A stretch of 64,000 nucleotides of DNA. Source: Periconia sp. R9002. Taxonomy: Eukaryota > Ascomycota > Dothideomycetes > Pleosporales > Periconiaceae. The notes beneath the pieces were generated by a model. It was not told the origin of the DNA and did no database searches. It saw only the letters and a list, made by a program, of their open reading frames with translations. Positions 1 through 12,624 of this stretch are shown in pieces. The position numbers were made by a program, and so were the translations under genes. The stretch covers positions 62,001-126,000 of the forward strand of contig JAMAHW010000046.1 of NCBI GenBank assembly GCA_023627715.1, in the 5' to 3' direction. Positions within the stretch are counted from its first letter, which is position 1. Each line of letters opens with the position of its first letter.

Positions 1-610
1 GGCTGCCCTGCAGGTTTGAGTATCCTCATGGTGTCGGGCCGTGCAATCGAGAGATTCAAGGCCCGTAAGACAAGGCCGACATCGTACTTTGGATCGTGGA
101 AGAACTGGTTGCCAAGTACGTAACGACCTCTACTCCCCATTTTTTGGACCTGCATCTAACTCCTTTCTAGTAATGCAAAACTATGAGGCCAAGAAACCTT
201 CATATTTCGCAACCCCTTCGCCCCAACTCGTCCGCGCCCTAGACACTTCCCTGACCCAGATACTCTCCCGACCTCTCGAGCAGCGTTTCGCAGACCATAA
301 AGCTGCCTCTCAAAAGGTCAAGAAGGCTGTGGCCGACTTTGGTCTCAAGCAGCTCGCCTCCAAGCCAGAGAACCAAGCCAACGGAATGACTGCCATCTAC
401 CTTCCCGAGGGCGTGTCCCCGCCCGATGTCATCCCCAGCCTGATGAAGAAGGGCGTTATCTTTGCTGGCGGCCTTCACAAGGAAATTGCGTCTAAGTATA
501 TTCGTTTCGGTCACATGGGTGTTAGCGTAACGGATCCGGCCAGGCCTGATATCAACAAAGCTATTGAGAGCTTGAAGGAGAGTTTGACTGAGATTGGATA
601 CAAGAATTAG
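1..610 (+). CDS. AGX1: Alanine/serine-glyoxylate aminotransferase, 3' part
   Basis: This is the C-terminal part of a class V, PLP-dependent aminotransferase that converts glyoxylate to glycine using alanine or serine, in mitochondria or peroxisomes. The coding segments are 1-115 and 171-610, with a 55-bp intron at 116-170 (gtacgt donor, ttctag acceptor) that joins the frame as WLP-IMQNYE. Visible family features are the small-domain segment around TRPTSYFGSWKNW and the C-terminal YIRFGHMGVSVTD block, which is typical of fungal AGX1 proteins. The lysine that binds PLP lies upstream of the window. The gene is cut by the window edge, so its start and full length are unknown. It converges on ELP1 with about 330 bp between the stops. 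The family assignment is firm; the cellular compartment is not shown by the visible part. Confidence 0.85.
116..170 (+). other. Intron in AGX1
   Basis: A 55-bp intron has a gtacgt donor and a ctttctag acceptor. Removing it joins two blocks of conserved aminotransferase sequence in frame. Unspliced translation hits a stop within a few codons of the donor. Confidence 0.85.
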
Positions 611-936
611 GTAGGCGTGAAATGGGCCAACATAGAAAGAAGAGCCATCTGATTGGGAGGAAAACCTAGACAAGATGTAAAATTAAGAACCAACAATTGA
701 AAATAAAAACAAGAACAGTATTACTGAACAACATCTACTTCCTATTCGAGGAGTGCAAAGATGTTATGTTTTCTACACAGTTTAGACCGTTACACAAGAA
801 GCATCCGACGTTGGTTGTCATGGGTACATGTATACGACACTTTTTTTCCCCCAGGTACATGGCAGCTATCTCTAAATCCATCTATCACAGCAGAGAGAAA
901 ATGAGCAGCCAATCCGTCCTACATATCCACCAATCT
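611..936. other. Convergent 3' intergenic region
   Basis: This stretch lies between the stops of AGX1 and ELP1. It contains A-rich sequence near 680-715 compatible with a 3' UTR and polyadenylation. No gene or repeat was seen. Confidence 0.6.
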
Positions 937-3900
937 CTAACCCAGCAGTCCCAACTTTTCGAACCCTTTGACGACGGGAGCCACACGCTTCCTCTCCACC
1001 TCGGCGAGACTATCCAAGAGCGTCTTATCCGCTCCAGAAGGTCGAAACGCCTCCCCGCTTTCCACTCCCCCAGCAATTGGAAGAAACTGCTCTACCGCTT
1101 GGCTCTGAGGCGCATACACCTCCCTCACAGCATCCTGACAGCGCGCGAGAACCTGCTGAACCGCAGTCGCAACGGCATCCGCGCGCTCGCGCATCCCACG
1201 CCGCACGAGACCCTCCACAAGCCTCTGGATCTCATCGTGCATGCCGTTGATGCGCTCAATGAGCCGCTCGATGGAATTCACAAGGTACTCCTCCTCATAC
1301 ACGGTGCCCTTCTTCCCTCGCGCGCGCTTCCGCTCCTCGCGCCGCTTGTTTTTGGACGTCTTGCGCGTCGTCTGCGTGTTGATGGTCCCCGTGCCCGTCG
1401 AGCGCTGCGTGTACCGCGTCATGAAGGTGCCGCCGGACGTCGTGTCCGTGGGCGCGAGCGAGATGTTGTCCGGGATGTCGGACTCGTCGACGCCCTCGTA
1501 GAAGGCGAGTGGGTTTTCGGCCTTTTTGGTGCGCAGCTCGTGCAGGCGCGGGAGCTGGGCCGCGAGCTGCGTCTTCATGTCGGCAAGGAACTCGGTCATG
1601 TCGCCGCTGCGCTCTGCGAGCGCCGGGTCGATGATGTCCTGGATGAGCGCCGCGTGCTTGTGCAGCGTCACGAGGCGGAGCGCGTCGGCGAAGTGGCAGC
1701 CCTGGCAGAGGAGGCGGGTGGCGGTGGGGAGGTCGGAGAGGTGGTCGAGGTAGATGGTGGAGGCGGCGAGGTATTCTTTGGCTTCGGCGAGGCCTTCGGC
1801 GAGAGACGTGGCGAGGGATTGCAGCTCGGAGGGTGTCACGTCGGCCAGCGTGGCCGAGGAGAGGGCTTCGCGCCAGAGGTTGGCGGAGCGGTAGCATGGC
1901 CATGCTGAGGCGTGGTCTTGGAGGTATTCGTACGCGAGGGCGGCTTCTTTGTGCTTGTTGGTGCTGCGGAGGTGGTCGGCGTAGAGCTGCATGATGGCTT
2001 TGAGATGAGGCGTTTCGTATTGGTAGAGGCTGAGGGCTTCTGAATAGAGAGTATGCTTTTGGACGTATTGCTTCACTTCGTCGAAGGCTTCGAGTTCTTT
2101 GAGGTGGCCAAGGGCTTTGGTTCGGCGGCCTAGCTGGTCGTCGATTGCATATTTGCGGCGGAGAAGTGGGAGGTCGTGGAGAGATTGGAGGTGGGGGAGG
2201 TATTCTCGTGGGTCCTGTTTGCTATATGTGAGTTTTATGGTTGAAGAGTGGGAATCGTGGATCGAGACGTACCTTTTGGGATTGTTGTGCGATGAGGAGG
2301 GCAAGCTCAAGGTTGTAGATTCCGAGCGATGTATCGTAAAGTTGGTTCACGTCTGCAAGGAAGCAGATGTGTTCAGCCGCTCGTTCGGTAAGTGGATCTT
2401 TGGATTCTGTGGACTATCAGGATAGATCGATAGTAGGTGTTGGAAACATATATACCTTGAAGTCGTCCTATCATTTGCAAACCAGACTCCAAGTCCGCGG
2501 GGACTTTGCATACGTGGGCTGTGATAAGGTTTTGCAGATGGTCTTCTTTGTATTGTGGCTCCTGAAGAACATCTAAGAATCCATCGCAGATGCGATTCAC
2601 TTTGGAATTGATGTGCTCGGGCGTGAGCGTTTCCTTGTTGACTTGATCTTTGGTTTTCAGAGTCTCCTTGTACATCGTCGTGGATACATCTTCATTCCTA
2701 CATGGGATTAGTTTTGAACTCTGTCGTGGTAGATCAGACATACCTAAGTTGTGAAAGAAGCAAATCCAGATGCTCAACCTTCTTGATTTGGTTAATGATT
2801 AGGGAAATACTAGACATGAAACGTTCCGGATCATGATCATGTAGAATATTCATGTCTACACGTTGATTCCGGCAAGTAAGGAATGCTTCGTCGTAGCGAT
2901 TCGCCTCAATGCTGCGTCGAATTGCTGCAAGAACAAGAGCTCGAGGGTAAATGGTTTCGAGATTTCCTCTTGGCATCTGTAAAACGATGGAATATGTTGT
3001 TGGTACGACTGTCACGATTCTGGCTCCGCGTTCCACATTTCTACATCGTTCATCCGTTTGCGGCTCATCCGCGGGTACCTCGAGTTCGTCTACGCTGTTC
3101 AAATGAACAAATTTTAGAAAGTGTTGAGTGGTGGTGAAGATGAGATGCGTAAGCGTCACTACGAACGATGTACAGTTTCGAACTAGTATTCGATCATTTG
3201 CACTCAATACTCCGCTCTTAGTCAATCCAAAAGCCACAGGCTGCTTTAATCAGTTTCATCACCCAGAATTTTTGAAGGATTGAACTCACCTTTCCTTCCA
3301 GAACAGCTATCTTCACTTCCGGTGCAAAAGACGGCAGATTGGTCACGAATGAAGCTGGAAGTGGTATATCCTCTGCAGCATCGTTGAAAAGTAGTTCGTG
3401 TATATTTCCTTCAAGGGATGTCACATAAAGTTTTCCAAAATCCACACTGGAAGTGATTGAGGAAACCCTTTGCGGTTCCAAAACAACACCACGGGGTAGG
3501 AGTTCTTCGCCCTCGCTGATCCAGATACTGCTCTCTTCCTCAGCCCAGCTATCAGCCAGAACGCAAACCCGATCGTGGTCAAGGAACGTGACTTGTCGAG
3601 GAGATACATCTACAAACCCTTTGCTTTGCCAAAGGAGAGTCGGCACGGGTACAGGTCGTTTTTCTAAGTTGACAGCGTATATTGTGAGATACTTGTCTGA
3701 TAGAACGGCCAACTGAGTCCCCGCCATGGAAAACGCGACATCGACAGGTTTATGATTCAACGCCAGTTGCTGGAGTGACATCGGTGGTGGTACGTTGGCG
3801 ATCCTCAGAGGGGTCAGCTTCAGTAAAAGTCCATCAATTGATGCGACAACGCCGAAATCATGCGGCGGCACGACCGAACCAGAGGCCACAATGGAAGCGT

Positions 3901-5053
3901 ACTCGATAACTTGCAGGGCTTCAGCCGTCGATAACGCCACCAATAGAGGTTGTTCGGGATGCCAGGTAGATAAGACATTTTTTGCGGTATGATCCGGGAG
4001 TTTTATTTCTTGCTTGAAGTAATAATGATAGTTGCTCATCGTCCAGAACTGAACTTTATCCTGATACATTACGGCTAAAACGTTGGAGTCACTGTTCCAC
4101 CGTAGCGTCAGTGGCGTCGACAGAGATTGTAACTCTTCAATTGTAAACCGTAAATCAAACTGCCCATGGCGAAGACCGTTACGTTCAAAAAACACCACTT
4201 CCATGCGGTCTTTCGAACGCTGGATCCCTGCGATGAGGTTGCCAGAAGGCCGCCAGCTAAGAGCTCCCTCGAGCCCATCCACGGGCTCACTGACGCTATC
4301 AAGCTGACCCTCTCTTGAATAGACACGGATCATACGTCGGCGTTCCTGCTCGACTTTGTTCACAGCGAAATATGCACCATCACCCCGCCAGCTTATAGTC
4401 ACTGATCGATCGTCCAGGGGGCTTAGCACGCCTTCGTCGACAGTCTCAGGCATGGTGGGGTCCTGTAAGGCTCTGGCTCTTTTCCCTTTGAACTGAGTCT
4501 CCTTCTTTCCCCATCCCACAGAGACGTGGTTAGATGCGTTGACATCATCAGGTGAAAGAGTAATACTCGCGATATTTTCGATATCTCGACTCATCAATAG
4601 CAAAGTATCGGCCTGGGTAGCTATAGCCAACAACTCCTCATCTGGAGACCAAGCAGCAGCTGAGATGCCTGCATCTACAGATCCCACAATTTCCACCAGT
4701 TCTTCGCCATCCTCGGGGTACTGGCGAACCAGGATGATATCTCCCCCAGCCAGCACAAGACAGGTTGTAGATGAGTCTGAAAAGTGGTGGAGATTTACTA
4801 TTGAGTCATGTGTAAGCGAAGGTAGGGGACAGGGCGCGTCCCAAGCTGCAACGCTTTCGAGTCTTTCCTGAACACCATTGTCATCATGGTATACATGAAG
4901 TCTTTTGAGTTCGATAGTGGCACGTGATTCGGTAGGCCCAAACGCACACACGAGCGCGTTCGATGTGACGTCCCAGGCTGTGGCGGTGAGGGGCAATGGA
5001 TCCTCGCCGGAAAATCGCAGCAGCGACCGCCCAACGATTCTCAAATTGCGCAT
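937..5053 (-). CDS. ELP1: Elongator complex protein 1
   Basis: Elp1 is the largest scaffold subunit of Elongator, the cytoplasmic complex that adds the carboxymethyl group to wobble uridines of tRNAs. I read five exons on the minus strand: 5053-3290, 3240-2744, 2697-2456, 2406-2273 and 2214-937, giving 1304 residues, close to the usual length (about 1300). Introns are 46-58 bp with gtgagt, gtatgt, gtatat and gtacgt donors, and all junctions keep frame. The first ~700 residues form the WD40-like beta-propeller part. The middle, including the HICFLADVNQLYD and DPREYLP blocks, is the helical TPR-like part. A strongly basic stretch at about residues 1167-1181 (KNKRREERKRARGKK) matches the known tRNA-binding region, followed by the dimerising C-terminus. 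The start codon is the first ATG, in a conserved MRNLR context. Confidence 0.93.
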
Positions 5054-5387
5054 GGCGAAAAAAGAGTAACTATCCGTAAACTTGTCATTGAGTGTTGTGG
5101 TTCAGTCCGTGGCGGGAAATTTTGCTCTGCACTTTAGCTAGAAGCTCCAATAGCCGAGCTTTCGCCGAACGGGCTTGCTCCGACAACCATGGCACCATGT
5201 GTACCGCGATCAGAGTATATTCATCGATACAGTCACAACATGCAAGCACAAAATGTGTGAACTGCCAATGAAATTTGATGCTGATCGTGTGTAGTACAGA
5301 ATGTTCGTGGGAACGTCCACTTATTCTACAAATTCCTCCATCGAACGCCCCTTTGCCTGAGAGCTTTTCTTCATATACAAGAACTGT
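5054..5387. other. ELP1 promoter / COX8 3' region
   Basis: This 334-bp stretch separates two same-strand genes. It should hold the COX8 3' UTR and ELP1 promoter. No further gene or repeat was recognised. Confidence 0.5.
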
Positions 5388-5738
5388 TTAAGGCTTGTTC
5401 TTCTTCGTTTGCCAGACTGCAAAAAAAAACTGTGGTTAGATATGGGATAGCATGAGCATTGTCAAAGGACTTACCGGCTAGACCAAAGGGAAGGCCAAAT
5501 CCAGTTGCTGTTCAAGTTAGCCGATTGCGCAGGGTGCCATTGAGGCGTGGCTAAGCTCACCCATGAAGCCCCAGTACTTGAAAGCGAAGCCCTTCTTGAG
5601 AGGATCAAAGGGCAAGTTGCTGCGGGGGCCTTCGGGGTAGTGGTATGGAGAAGAGAGTTGGGCGCGGGTGGTCTGGAAGCCACGACGGGCGACGAGGGAT
5701 GGGGCCGCGGCGGCACGGTAAGCAACACGAGAGATCAT
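5388..5738 (-). CDS. COX8: Cytochrome c oxidase subunit 8 (VIIc type), mitochondrial
   Basis: This is a small nuclear-encoded subunit of complex IV in the inner mitochondrial membrane. Three exons, 5738-5561, 5507-5475 and 5416-5388, encode 79 residues. The two introns (53 and 58 bp) have gtgagc and gtaagt donors. The last exon is only 29 nt and its acceptor follows a T-rich tract. The N-terminus is a basic, Arg/Ala-rich mitochondrial presequence (RRGFQTTRA). The mature part has the fungal Cox8 hallmark SPYHYPEGPRSNLPF, then a single membrane segment (YWGFMATGFGLPFGLAVW) and a short lysine-rich tail. It is divergent from MTR4. The unspliced first exon runs into a stop soon after the donor, so the spliced model is clearly preferred. 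Confidence 0.88.
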
Positions 5739-6118
5739 CCTGAGCCGTGTTAGAGAAACTCAATTGAGGGTATTCCGGGAGTGAACATACGTTGGCGTTG
5801 GTGGTGAGTGGAGAGGGTGTTTGATTGTTCGGTTTGGGAGAGCTGCTGCAGTGGACGACGGATCGAATGATGCGGGTGCCACGAAAGCTTGGCTGCGAAA
5901 TCCGCTAACCGCATCCGGCCTGCTTGCAGTCGCGCCTACTTCGCACTTTTTCCAAGTCTTTACCATTGCTTCTATCGCCGCATACCACGATCACAACCAC
6001 ACCTACCCGGCAAGGACCTGGCAAGGGACATTGTCGCGGGAGCTGTGACTTCAAGTGGAAGCACCTATCGCTCTACCTTACTATACACACACTGTTAGAA
6101 TTGCAACGCTATTCTACC
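5739..6118. promoter_or_regulatory. Divergent promoter of COX8 and MTR4
   Basis: Only 380 bp separate the start codons of two divergent housekeeping genes, so both promoters and leaders must lie here. No canonical TATA box was identified with confidence. Confidence 0.6.
5740..5790 (-). other. Candidate 5' UTR intron of COX8
   Basis: On the minus strand there is a gtatgt donor at 5790 and a ctcag acceptor at 5740, leaving a single G before the ATG. The length (51 bp) matches the other introns here. This is inferred from splice sites only; transcript data would settle it. Confidence 0.45.
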
Positions 6119-9100
6119 ATGGATGACCTCTTCGACGTCTTGGACGAAACCCCGCAGGCGGCGAGGGACGCGCCCAAGAAGAGCAAGAAGCGCCAGGCCA
6201 ACGGTGATGTGAAATCACCCGAGCCAGAAGATGCCCCTATGCCTGATGTTCCCGTTCCTGCCAACGACGACGACGATTCCCCGCAACGATCGGAGGACCA
6301 GTTACCCAAACGCCAGAAACGCGACAATGAAGCCGAGCCTGTGGTAACGGACGCTTTCGAGACGGAACAGTCTCGTGAAGTTGCGGCTGCCGCAGGACTT
6401 CAAGGCCAAACACAGGATGGACAGGCTGTCGTGCTTTCGCATCAAGTTCGCCACCAGGTCGCTCTTCCGCCTGATTACGATTACGTGCCCATCGCTGAAC
6501 ACCGTCAACCTGCCGAACCAGCCCGGAAGTGGTCATTTACCCTCGATCCCTTTCAGCAGGTCTCTATTGCGTCTATTCAGCGGAACGAAAGTGTCCTCGT
6601 GTCTGCTCACACATCTGCAGGAAAGACCGTGGTAGCTGAATATGCTATTGCCCAGTGCTTGAAGAACAACCAGCGTGTCATCTACACGAGCCCTATCAAA
6701 GCGCTCAGTAACCAGAAGTACCGAGAGTTTCTGGAAGAATTTGGCGATGTTGGTCTTATGACAGGAGACGTCACCATAAATCCTACGGCAACATGTCTGG
6801 TTATGACCACAGAGATTCTGCGCTCAATGTTATACCGAGGCTCCGAAATCATGCGCGAAGTGGCTTGGGTTGTCTTTGACGAAGTACACTATCTGCGAGA
6901 CAAGTCTCGTGGTGTAGTGTGGGAAGAAACAATCATTCTTCTTCCCGACAAAGTCAGATATGTGTTCCTCTCTGCCACTATCCCGAATGCTATGCAGTTT
7001 GCGGAGTGGATCACCAAGACACACAACCAGCCGTGCCACGTTGTGTATACCGACTTCCGACCGACGCCATTGCAACACTACTTCTTCCCTGCTGGTGCCG
7101 ATGGCATTCATTTGGTTGTCGATGAGAAAGGCGTGTTCCGCGAAGAGAACTTCCAAAAGGCAATGTCGACTATAGCAGACAAAGCTGGCACTGATGCAGC
7201 AGATTTTCTAGCCAAGCGTAAGGGAAAAGGTAAAGACAAACGGACCAACAAAGGCGGAAACAAAGAGGGGGGGGATATCTACAAGATCGTCAAGATGATC
7301 ATGGTTAAAAGCTACAACCCGGTCATTGTCTTCAGTTTCAGCAAGCGCGAATGCGAGAACTACGCTTTGGATATGAGCCAACTGTCATTCAACGACCAGT
7401 CGGAGAAGGACATGGTGTCCAAGGTTTTTACCAGTGCCATTGCATCGTTGTCTGAGGAGGATCGTGAATTGCCCCAGATCAAACACATTTTGCCTCTGTT
7501 GCGTAGGGGTATCGGTGTCCACCACTCTGGTCTTCTCCCTATCCTCAAAGAGACGATTGAGATCCTGTTCCAAGAAGGCCTCATCAAAGTTTTGTTCGCC
7601 ACTGAAACATTCTCCATCGGACTCAACATGCCTGCAAAGACAGTCGTGTTCACCAGCGTGCGTAAGTTTGATGGTGTCTCGCAACGATGGGTCACTCCTT
7701 CCGAGTTCATCCAGATGTCTGGTCGAGCCGGTCGTCGTGGTTTGGACGAGCGCGGTATTGTTATCATGATGATCGACGAAGCTATGGAGCCCGCTGTTGC
7801 AAAGGAAATTGTTCGTGGCCAGCAAGACAACCTCAACTCAGCATTCCATCTTGGCTACAACATGATCCTGAACCTGGTTAGGGTCGAGGGAATATCGCCC
7901 GAATATATGTTGGAGCGATGTTTCTTCCAGTTTCAAAACACGGCGAGTGTTTCCAACCTTGAAAAGGGTAAGTTCTCTTCTATGATGAAGTAGTAGCTGT
8001 CGCTGACACCTTGTAGAACTACAGGACCTCGAAAACGAGCGAGCACAGATGGTAATCACTGATGAGACTTCAATCAAAGAGTACTACCAGCTGCGGCAAC
8101 AACTAGACAACCATACTAAAGACATGCGAGATGTCATCATGCATCCAAATTACTGTCTTCAGTTCCTTCAGCCAGGTCGTTTGATCAAGGTCAAATACAA
8201 GGATTACGACTTTGGCTGGGGCGCAGTGGTAGAATTCAAAGTGCGAAAGACGAACAAGGGTGAAAACATTCCGCCTCAAGAATCGTACTTGGTCGACGCC
8301 CTGCTTTTGGTAGCTAGCGATGTCACCCATGTCCCACATAATAATGGTGACTTGCCACCCGGCGTTCGCCCACCACCACCAGGAGACAAAGGAAAGATGG
8401 AGACCGTCCCCATCATTCTGAATTGCATCGAATCCATTGGCCATCTGCGTGTTTTCTTACCAAACCGGGTAGATACGACCGAATCAAAATCCAAGGTGCG
8501 CAAAGCTTTGGATGAGGTCAAGAAGCGATTTCCAGATGGAATTGCAATCTTGGATCCGATCGAAAATATGAAAATCCATGACGAGAGTTTCAAGCGTTTA
8601 TTGCGAGTAGGTATTCACATGGTGCCATATGAACGGATTAGCTAATTTTGCCCAGAAAATCGAAGTGCTTGAGTCGCGTCTCCTCTCCAACCCTCTCCAC
8701 AACTCGCCTAGACTACCAGAACTGTACAGTCAGTATTCAAAGAAGATGGGATTGACCGATAAGATCAAGAGCATCAAGAAAGATATTGCGAATGCATTGT
8801 CGGTGATCCAGCTTGATGAGCTCAAGAGTAGGAAGCGAGTCCTACGGCGACTAGGTTTCATTGACGAGGCCGATGTTGTCCAGATCAAAGCAAGAGTTGC
8901 TTGCGAAATTAGCACAGGTGACGAATTGGTGCTTAGCGAGCTTCTGTTCAACCGCTTCTTCAATGAACTGACGCCCGAGCAATGTGCGGCCTGCCTAAGC
9001 TGTTTCATCTTTGAAGAAAAATGTAGCGAGTCCCCAGCGTTGAAAGAGCCGCTACAGAAGGCATACCGCGAGATCCAGAATCAAGCGAGAGTAATTGCGA

Positions 9101-9447
9101 AGATCTCTCAGGAGAGCAAGCTGCCCGTTAACGAAGAGGAGTATCTACAATCGTTCAAGTCTGAACTCATGGAAGTAGTTCATTCGTGGGCGAAAGGTTC
9201 ATCTTTTGCTGAAATTTGGTACGTACGACTCTGGGTTTTGTAGGCTGGGCGCTAACAGTATTCTAGTAAAATGACGGATGTTTACGAAGGCAGTCTTATC
9301 CGCTTGTTCAGACGCCTGGAGGAGCTTCTTCGACAGATTGCTCAGGCAGCCAAAACCATGGGCAGCGAAGAGCTGGAAAAGAAGTTCGAAGCCGCCCTCG
9401 TTCTGATTAGGCGCGATATCATCGCCGCTCAGAGTCTCTACCTTTAG
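6119..9447 (+). CDS. MTR4: Exosome-associated RNA helicase Mtr4 (Dob1)
   Basis: Mtr4 is the Ski2-like 3'-5' RNA helicase that feeds RNA to the nuclear exosome, alone or in TRAMP. Exons 6119-7967, 8017-8606, 8656-9218 and 9267-9447 encode 1060 residues, near the yeast length. Introns are 48-49 bp and all junctions keep frame. After an acidic, lysine-rich disordered N-terminus come the ATP-binding motif SAHTSAGKT (about 161-170), the DEVH box (about 253), SATIPN (about 284), and the helicase C motifs VHHSGLLP and [10 protein letters not shown] (about 531). The arch/KOW insert follows, then the C-terminal DSHCT domain ending [17 protein letters not shown]. The ATG of MDDLF was chosen because it opens the conserved acidic N-terminus. 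The frame stays open about 195 nt upstream but without an ATG. Confidence 0.95.
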
Positions 9448-10099
9448 AGAGATTTCCAGACGTTGTGTACGATTATTGGGAGGGAAAGCCGCACAACTCG
9501 ATACAGAAGACTGAATGTCACGGAAACTTATAAAGTAGGTCGTGTGTGCAGGCCTATAGGTATGCTACTGTATTGGAAAGGTAAGTATTGACGCCCACAT
9601 GCGTCTGCAAAGGGCGTGCCCCTACACAATCAGAATAGCAATTTCACTAGATCTGTCGCCGCAGTTGCACACTGCATTTCTGTCGACAGATCCCCCACAC
9701 TCCCAGCCAATGTGTCCATCTATTTGTGTGTTTTATACTTATGCCCCGTGATAATATGATGTTGGCTGCTGATTCGATTCCTATCGCCTCGTCCACGTCC
9801 AGGGTATTTCGGCTAATGTGGTGGTGGTACGGTTGGGTTGTGTTGGCGACAAGGTTTGCCGACGCTCGTGATTGGCCACGCTTGTGGCTTGTGCGTTCTA
9901 GCGCCGCCTGCCCTTTCTTCAATAACTCTTGACCCTACCTACTTGCCTACATCACCATAACAACGTACCTCACCGCACCCATCGCCCCACAACCGCACGC
10001 CTTCACGCTTGATCAACATTTTATAACGGCTTCGAAGCAAAGTCCTCGAAGCCTTCGCCAGTACTGTCTGGAAAGTGCAGGCTCTCGTCTTCCGCCAGC
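9448..10099. other. MTR4 3' region and STS1 promoter
   Basis: This 650-bp stretch separates two plus-strand genes. The last ~150 bases before the STS1 start are C-rich (many cac/ccc runs), as is common in fungal leaders. Short open frames on both strands show no coding character. No RNA gene or repeat was seen. Confidence 0.5.
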
Positions 10100-11084
10100 A
10101 TGAATGTCATCAATAACCACTTCGCCGTACCCCCTCACAGGCTCTCGCCTACCCGCAACCGTACGTCTCACAAGCCTCTTACCCTCAACTCAAAAATCCA
10201 CACCAGCTCACTTACACTCTTCTACAGTTATTCCTCCATCAAGCGTGTCAACTCGCAAGCGAAAGGCCGATGATGAAGGCAGCAGTGGTGGCGACGATGA
10301 TCGCATGTCCGCATCTCCCTCGGGCTCGCCAGCTATTCAAAACCGTCCGCTTCCCCGTCAACCCAAGCGCATGCGTACCAATATATCCGGTCGACCACTC
10401 CCTCTTTCACGACTACTAGAAACCTTGAGTGCAGAAGAGATGCGGAACTTGCTGCAGTCCATCTGCGACCGCCATCCTGACGTTGGAAATGAAGTGGTCA
10501 GCACTGCACCCCGTCCGAGCGTACAGTCAACTTTGGAAGTGCTGGCAAAATATGAGTCGAAGTTCCAGGCAGCCTTCCCCTTTGGCGGCCGTTCGTCTTC
10601 CGATTATGCGTACAATCGTGTCCGCCACCAGCTCATGGAGATGCTTGAGTCGCTAAAGGATTTCACCCCCCACTTTCTACCCCCCAACGAACCACAACCC
10701 GCAATATCTCTCGCGTTTCTGGATGGTGCCACCGATTTTATCCATCGACTACCCGACTGGGACAACTTTCAACACAACCGTCATAAGCAGGAAGCGTATG
10801 AAGAGATGGCCAAGGCTTGGGCGGCAGTTATTAGAGAGGCATCAAAGAAAGCTGGAGGAATCCAATTACAATATGGAGGCTGGGACCAAAAAATTGCAAA
10901 GCACAACGAGGCCTCCGGAGGTCGCATGCAAGAAGCCGTCAATGTCCTACGAGGCAGTCTTGGTTGGATGGGGCATGAGACCCAACACACTGCAATGAGT
11001 GGTGTTGCAGGTAATGTGTCAGTCAGGGACCAACTTCTCAGCGGAACATATGGCATGAACAGTGCCGGCATTGGAGCTTGGTAA
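10100..11084 (+). CDS. STS1: Nuclear proteasome tethering factor Sts1/Cut8
   Basis: Cut8/Sts1 anchors 26S proteasomes at the nuclear envelope and is needed for nuclear protein degradation and chromosome segregation. Exons 10100-10160 and 10228-11084 flank a 67-bp intron (gtacgt, ctacag) and give 305 residues. The N-terminus has a basic nuclear-localisation-like segment (RKRKADD) and a Pro/Arg-rich disordered region. The Cut8 domain spans about residues 95-285, with [18 protein letters not shown] at its start and the family-typical [21 protein letters not shown] block in the middle. Regulated turnover through the N-terminus is known for the family and is not visible here. The start was chosen because [20 protein letters not shown] resembles the family N-terminus. 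Confidence 0.88.
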
Positions 11085-12624
11085 ATTTTGCGTCTTGTCA
11101 TGATACCGGGCCGATGCACAATTTCTTGCTTTTGAATTTTTCCTACACAACAACTACGATACCCCGCCATCCTCCAACCGCCTTCCCAACCTATCGTTGA
11201 CCTCCACAACATCACTAGTCACAGCGAGGATAGGCGCATTTACGATAACGACTTGGCATTCACTGCATAGCGTCTCATCACCTTTTTCAACTTCCACATA
11301 CACGGGAGCACGGGCGGATTTTTCTTTTTTCTTTCCTTTCTCTTTGTGGATTTATTTCCTGCGAGGCATCTGCGAGTTCGCCAATTGTGGCTTCATGTAC
11401 CTTACATTACCTATGTAGGTCACGTTCATGCGTGGTATTAGTGTTTTTTTTTTTTTCGATCGCCAATAGCACACGGCGATGGTGCCGGTTTATGGTCATT
11501 CTCCTTTGTTACTCAAGGACGAGCGGGACACTCTCGCTTTCACGTATAATAGACATCAATTTATGCTTAGTTTTGTTCAATAGATTCTTCTTATTGCTAA
11601 TGTCATTTCTTTCACCGGCGATGATGTATATAACGTAACTGTGACGAGAACCTTCCGCCTCACCCAACGACATGTGTCCTGACGTACAATATTTGTATGT
11701 AACTACAGTCCTAGCCAAAGAGCGATAACGTACCACTCTTCTCGTCCACCCCCTACCCCAAGAAGCCAGCTTCTGCAAACGTCATGTGGGAAATCCAAGA
11801 CCCTGCATATGTGAGTCAACCCCAAACTTTAAGTATGTCATCCCATGTGTACTTTTAGTTGGGACTTTTATACTTTCTAGTAAGGTTTAAGAGGCCCCCA
11901 CCTTGTCGTCCCGTCTGTGGCGCCGATAAATGTAATTGTTGACACCTTGACGCATGCTTGTTGTAATGCGAAGTACAGGATTGTCAATGTGTAAGCTTCG
12001 CTGCCGTAACTTATTGACATTTGTGAATAGCAGTTCCGACCATTAACTCATTATATTGATAAACAACAGAGCAGATCAAGACTAGAAGAAACCGAACGTC
12101 TCCTCCGCCTATTGCTGCCAGCCTTCCCCTGAGATCTGTGTGACCCACTTTCCTCCTTACGACAAACACCAGCACTTGGATTATCGCTCACAGTTCGCTT
12201 CCATGACAGTAACAACCGTCCCAGGATCAGTCATCCAACTTTCCACCGACAAGAAAAAGTCCTAGAAAGGGACCAAAAAGGAAAATACTCAAAAATTACG
12301 CTCGCCGGCGGAAACGATTGGGCCGCATCCGTTGACAGATAGAAGGAATCCTCTTAGTCCAGCAAGGAGTGAAAAGATCTATAGTCTTGGGATGGGGAAA
12401 AGAATGTAAGAAAGTTGAGCCGTGCGGCGGTAAAGAACGTGAAGGGAAGGAAGGGTATCATTCGGATTAATCAGGTGCCAGAACGCAGGGCAATTCGGTA
12501 TGCGTGGCAATGAGGAAAAAGCGCATCATACGACAGGAACAGAAAAAACTGTGCCCAGAGAGAGGATCATGAAAGGAAAGCGAGAAATGGAATCCAGCCC
12601 GAGGCGATGAAAGTAGGCGATGAA
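11085..12624. other. Long convergent intergenic region without a recognised gene
   Basis: This 1.5-kb stretch separates the stops of STS1 and a membrane-protein gene. It has a 13-base T run at 11444-11456 and A/T-rich patches. Open frames up to 89 codons show no family resemblance. I see no tRNA, transposon end or inverted repeat. Long 3' UTRs or a non-coding RNA are possible but unsupported. Confidence 0.5.

Noticed and set aside
697..1908. Plus-strand open frame of 403 codons
   Set aside because: It lies opposite the ELP1 last exon. Its translation becomes low-complexity (Gly/Val/Glu/Arg runs), an antisense effect of GC-biased codons.
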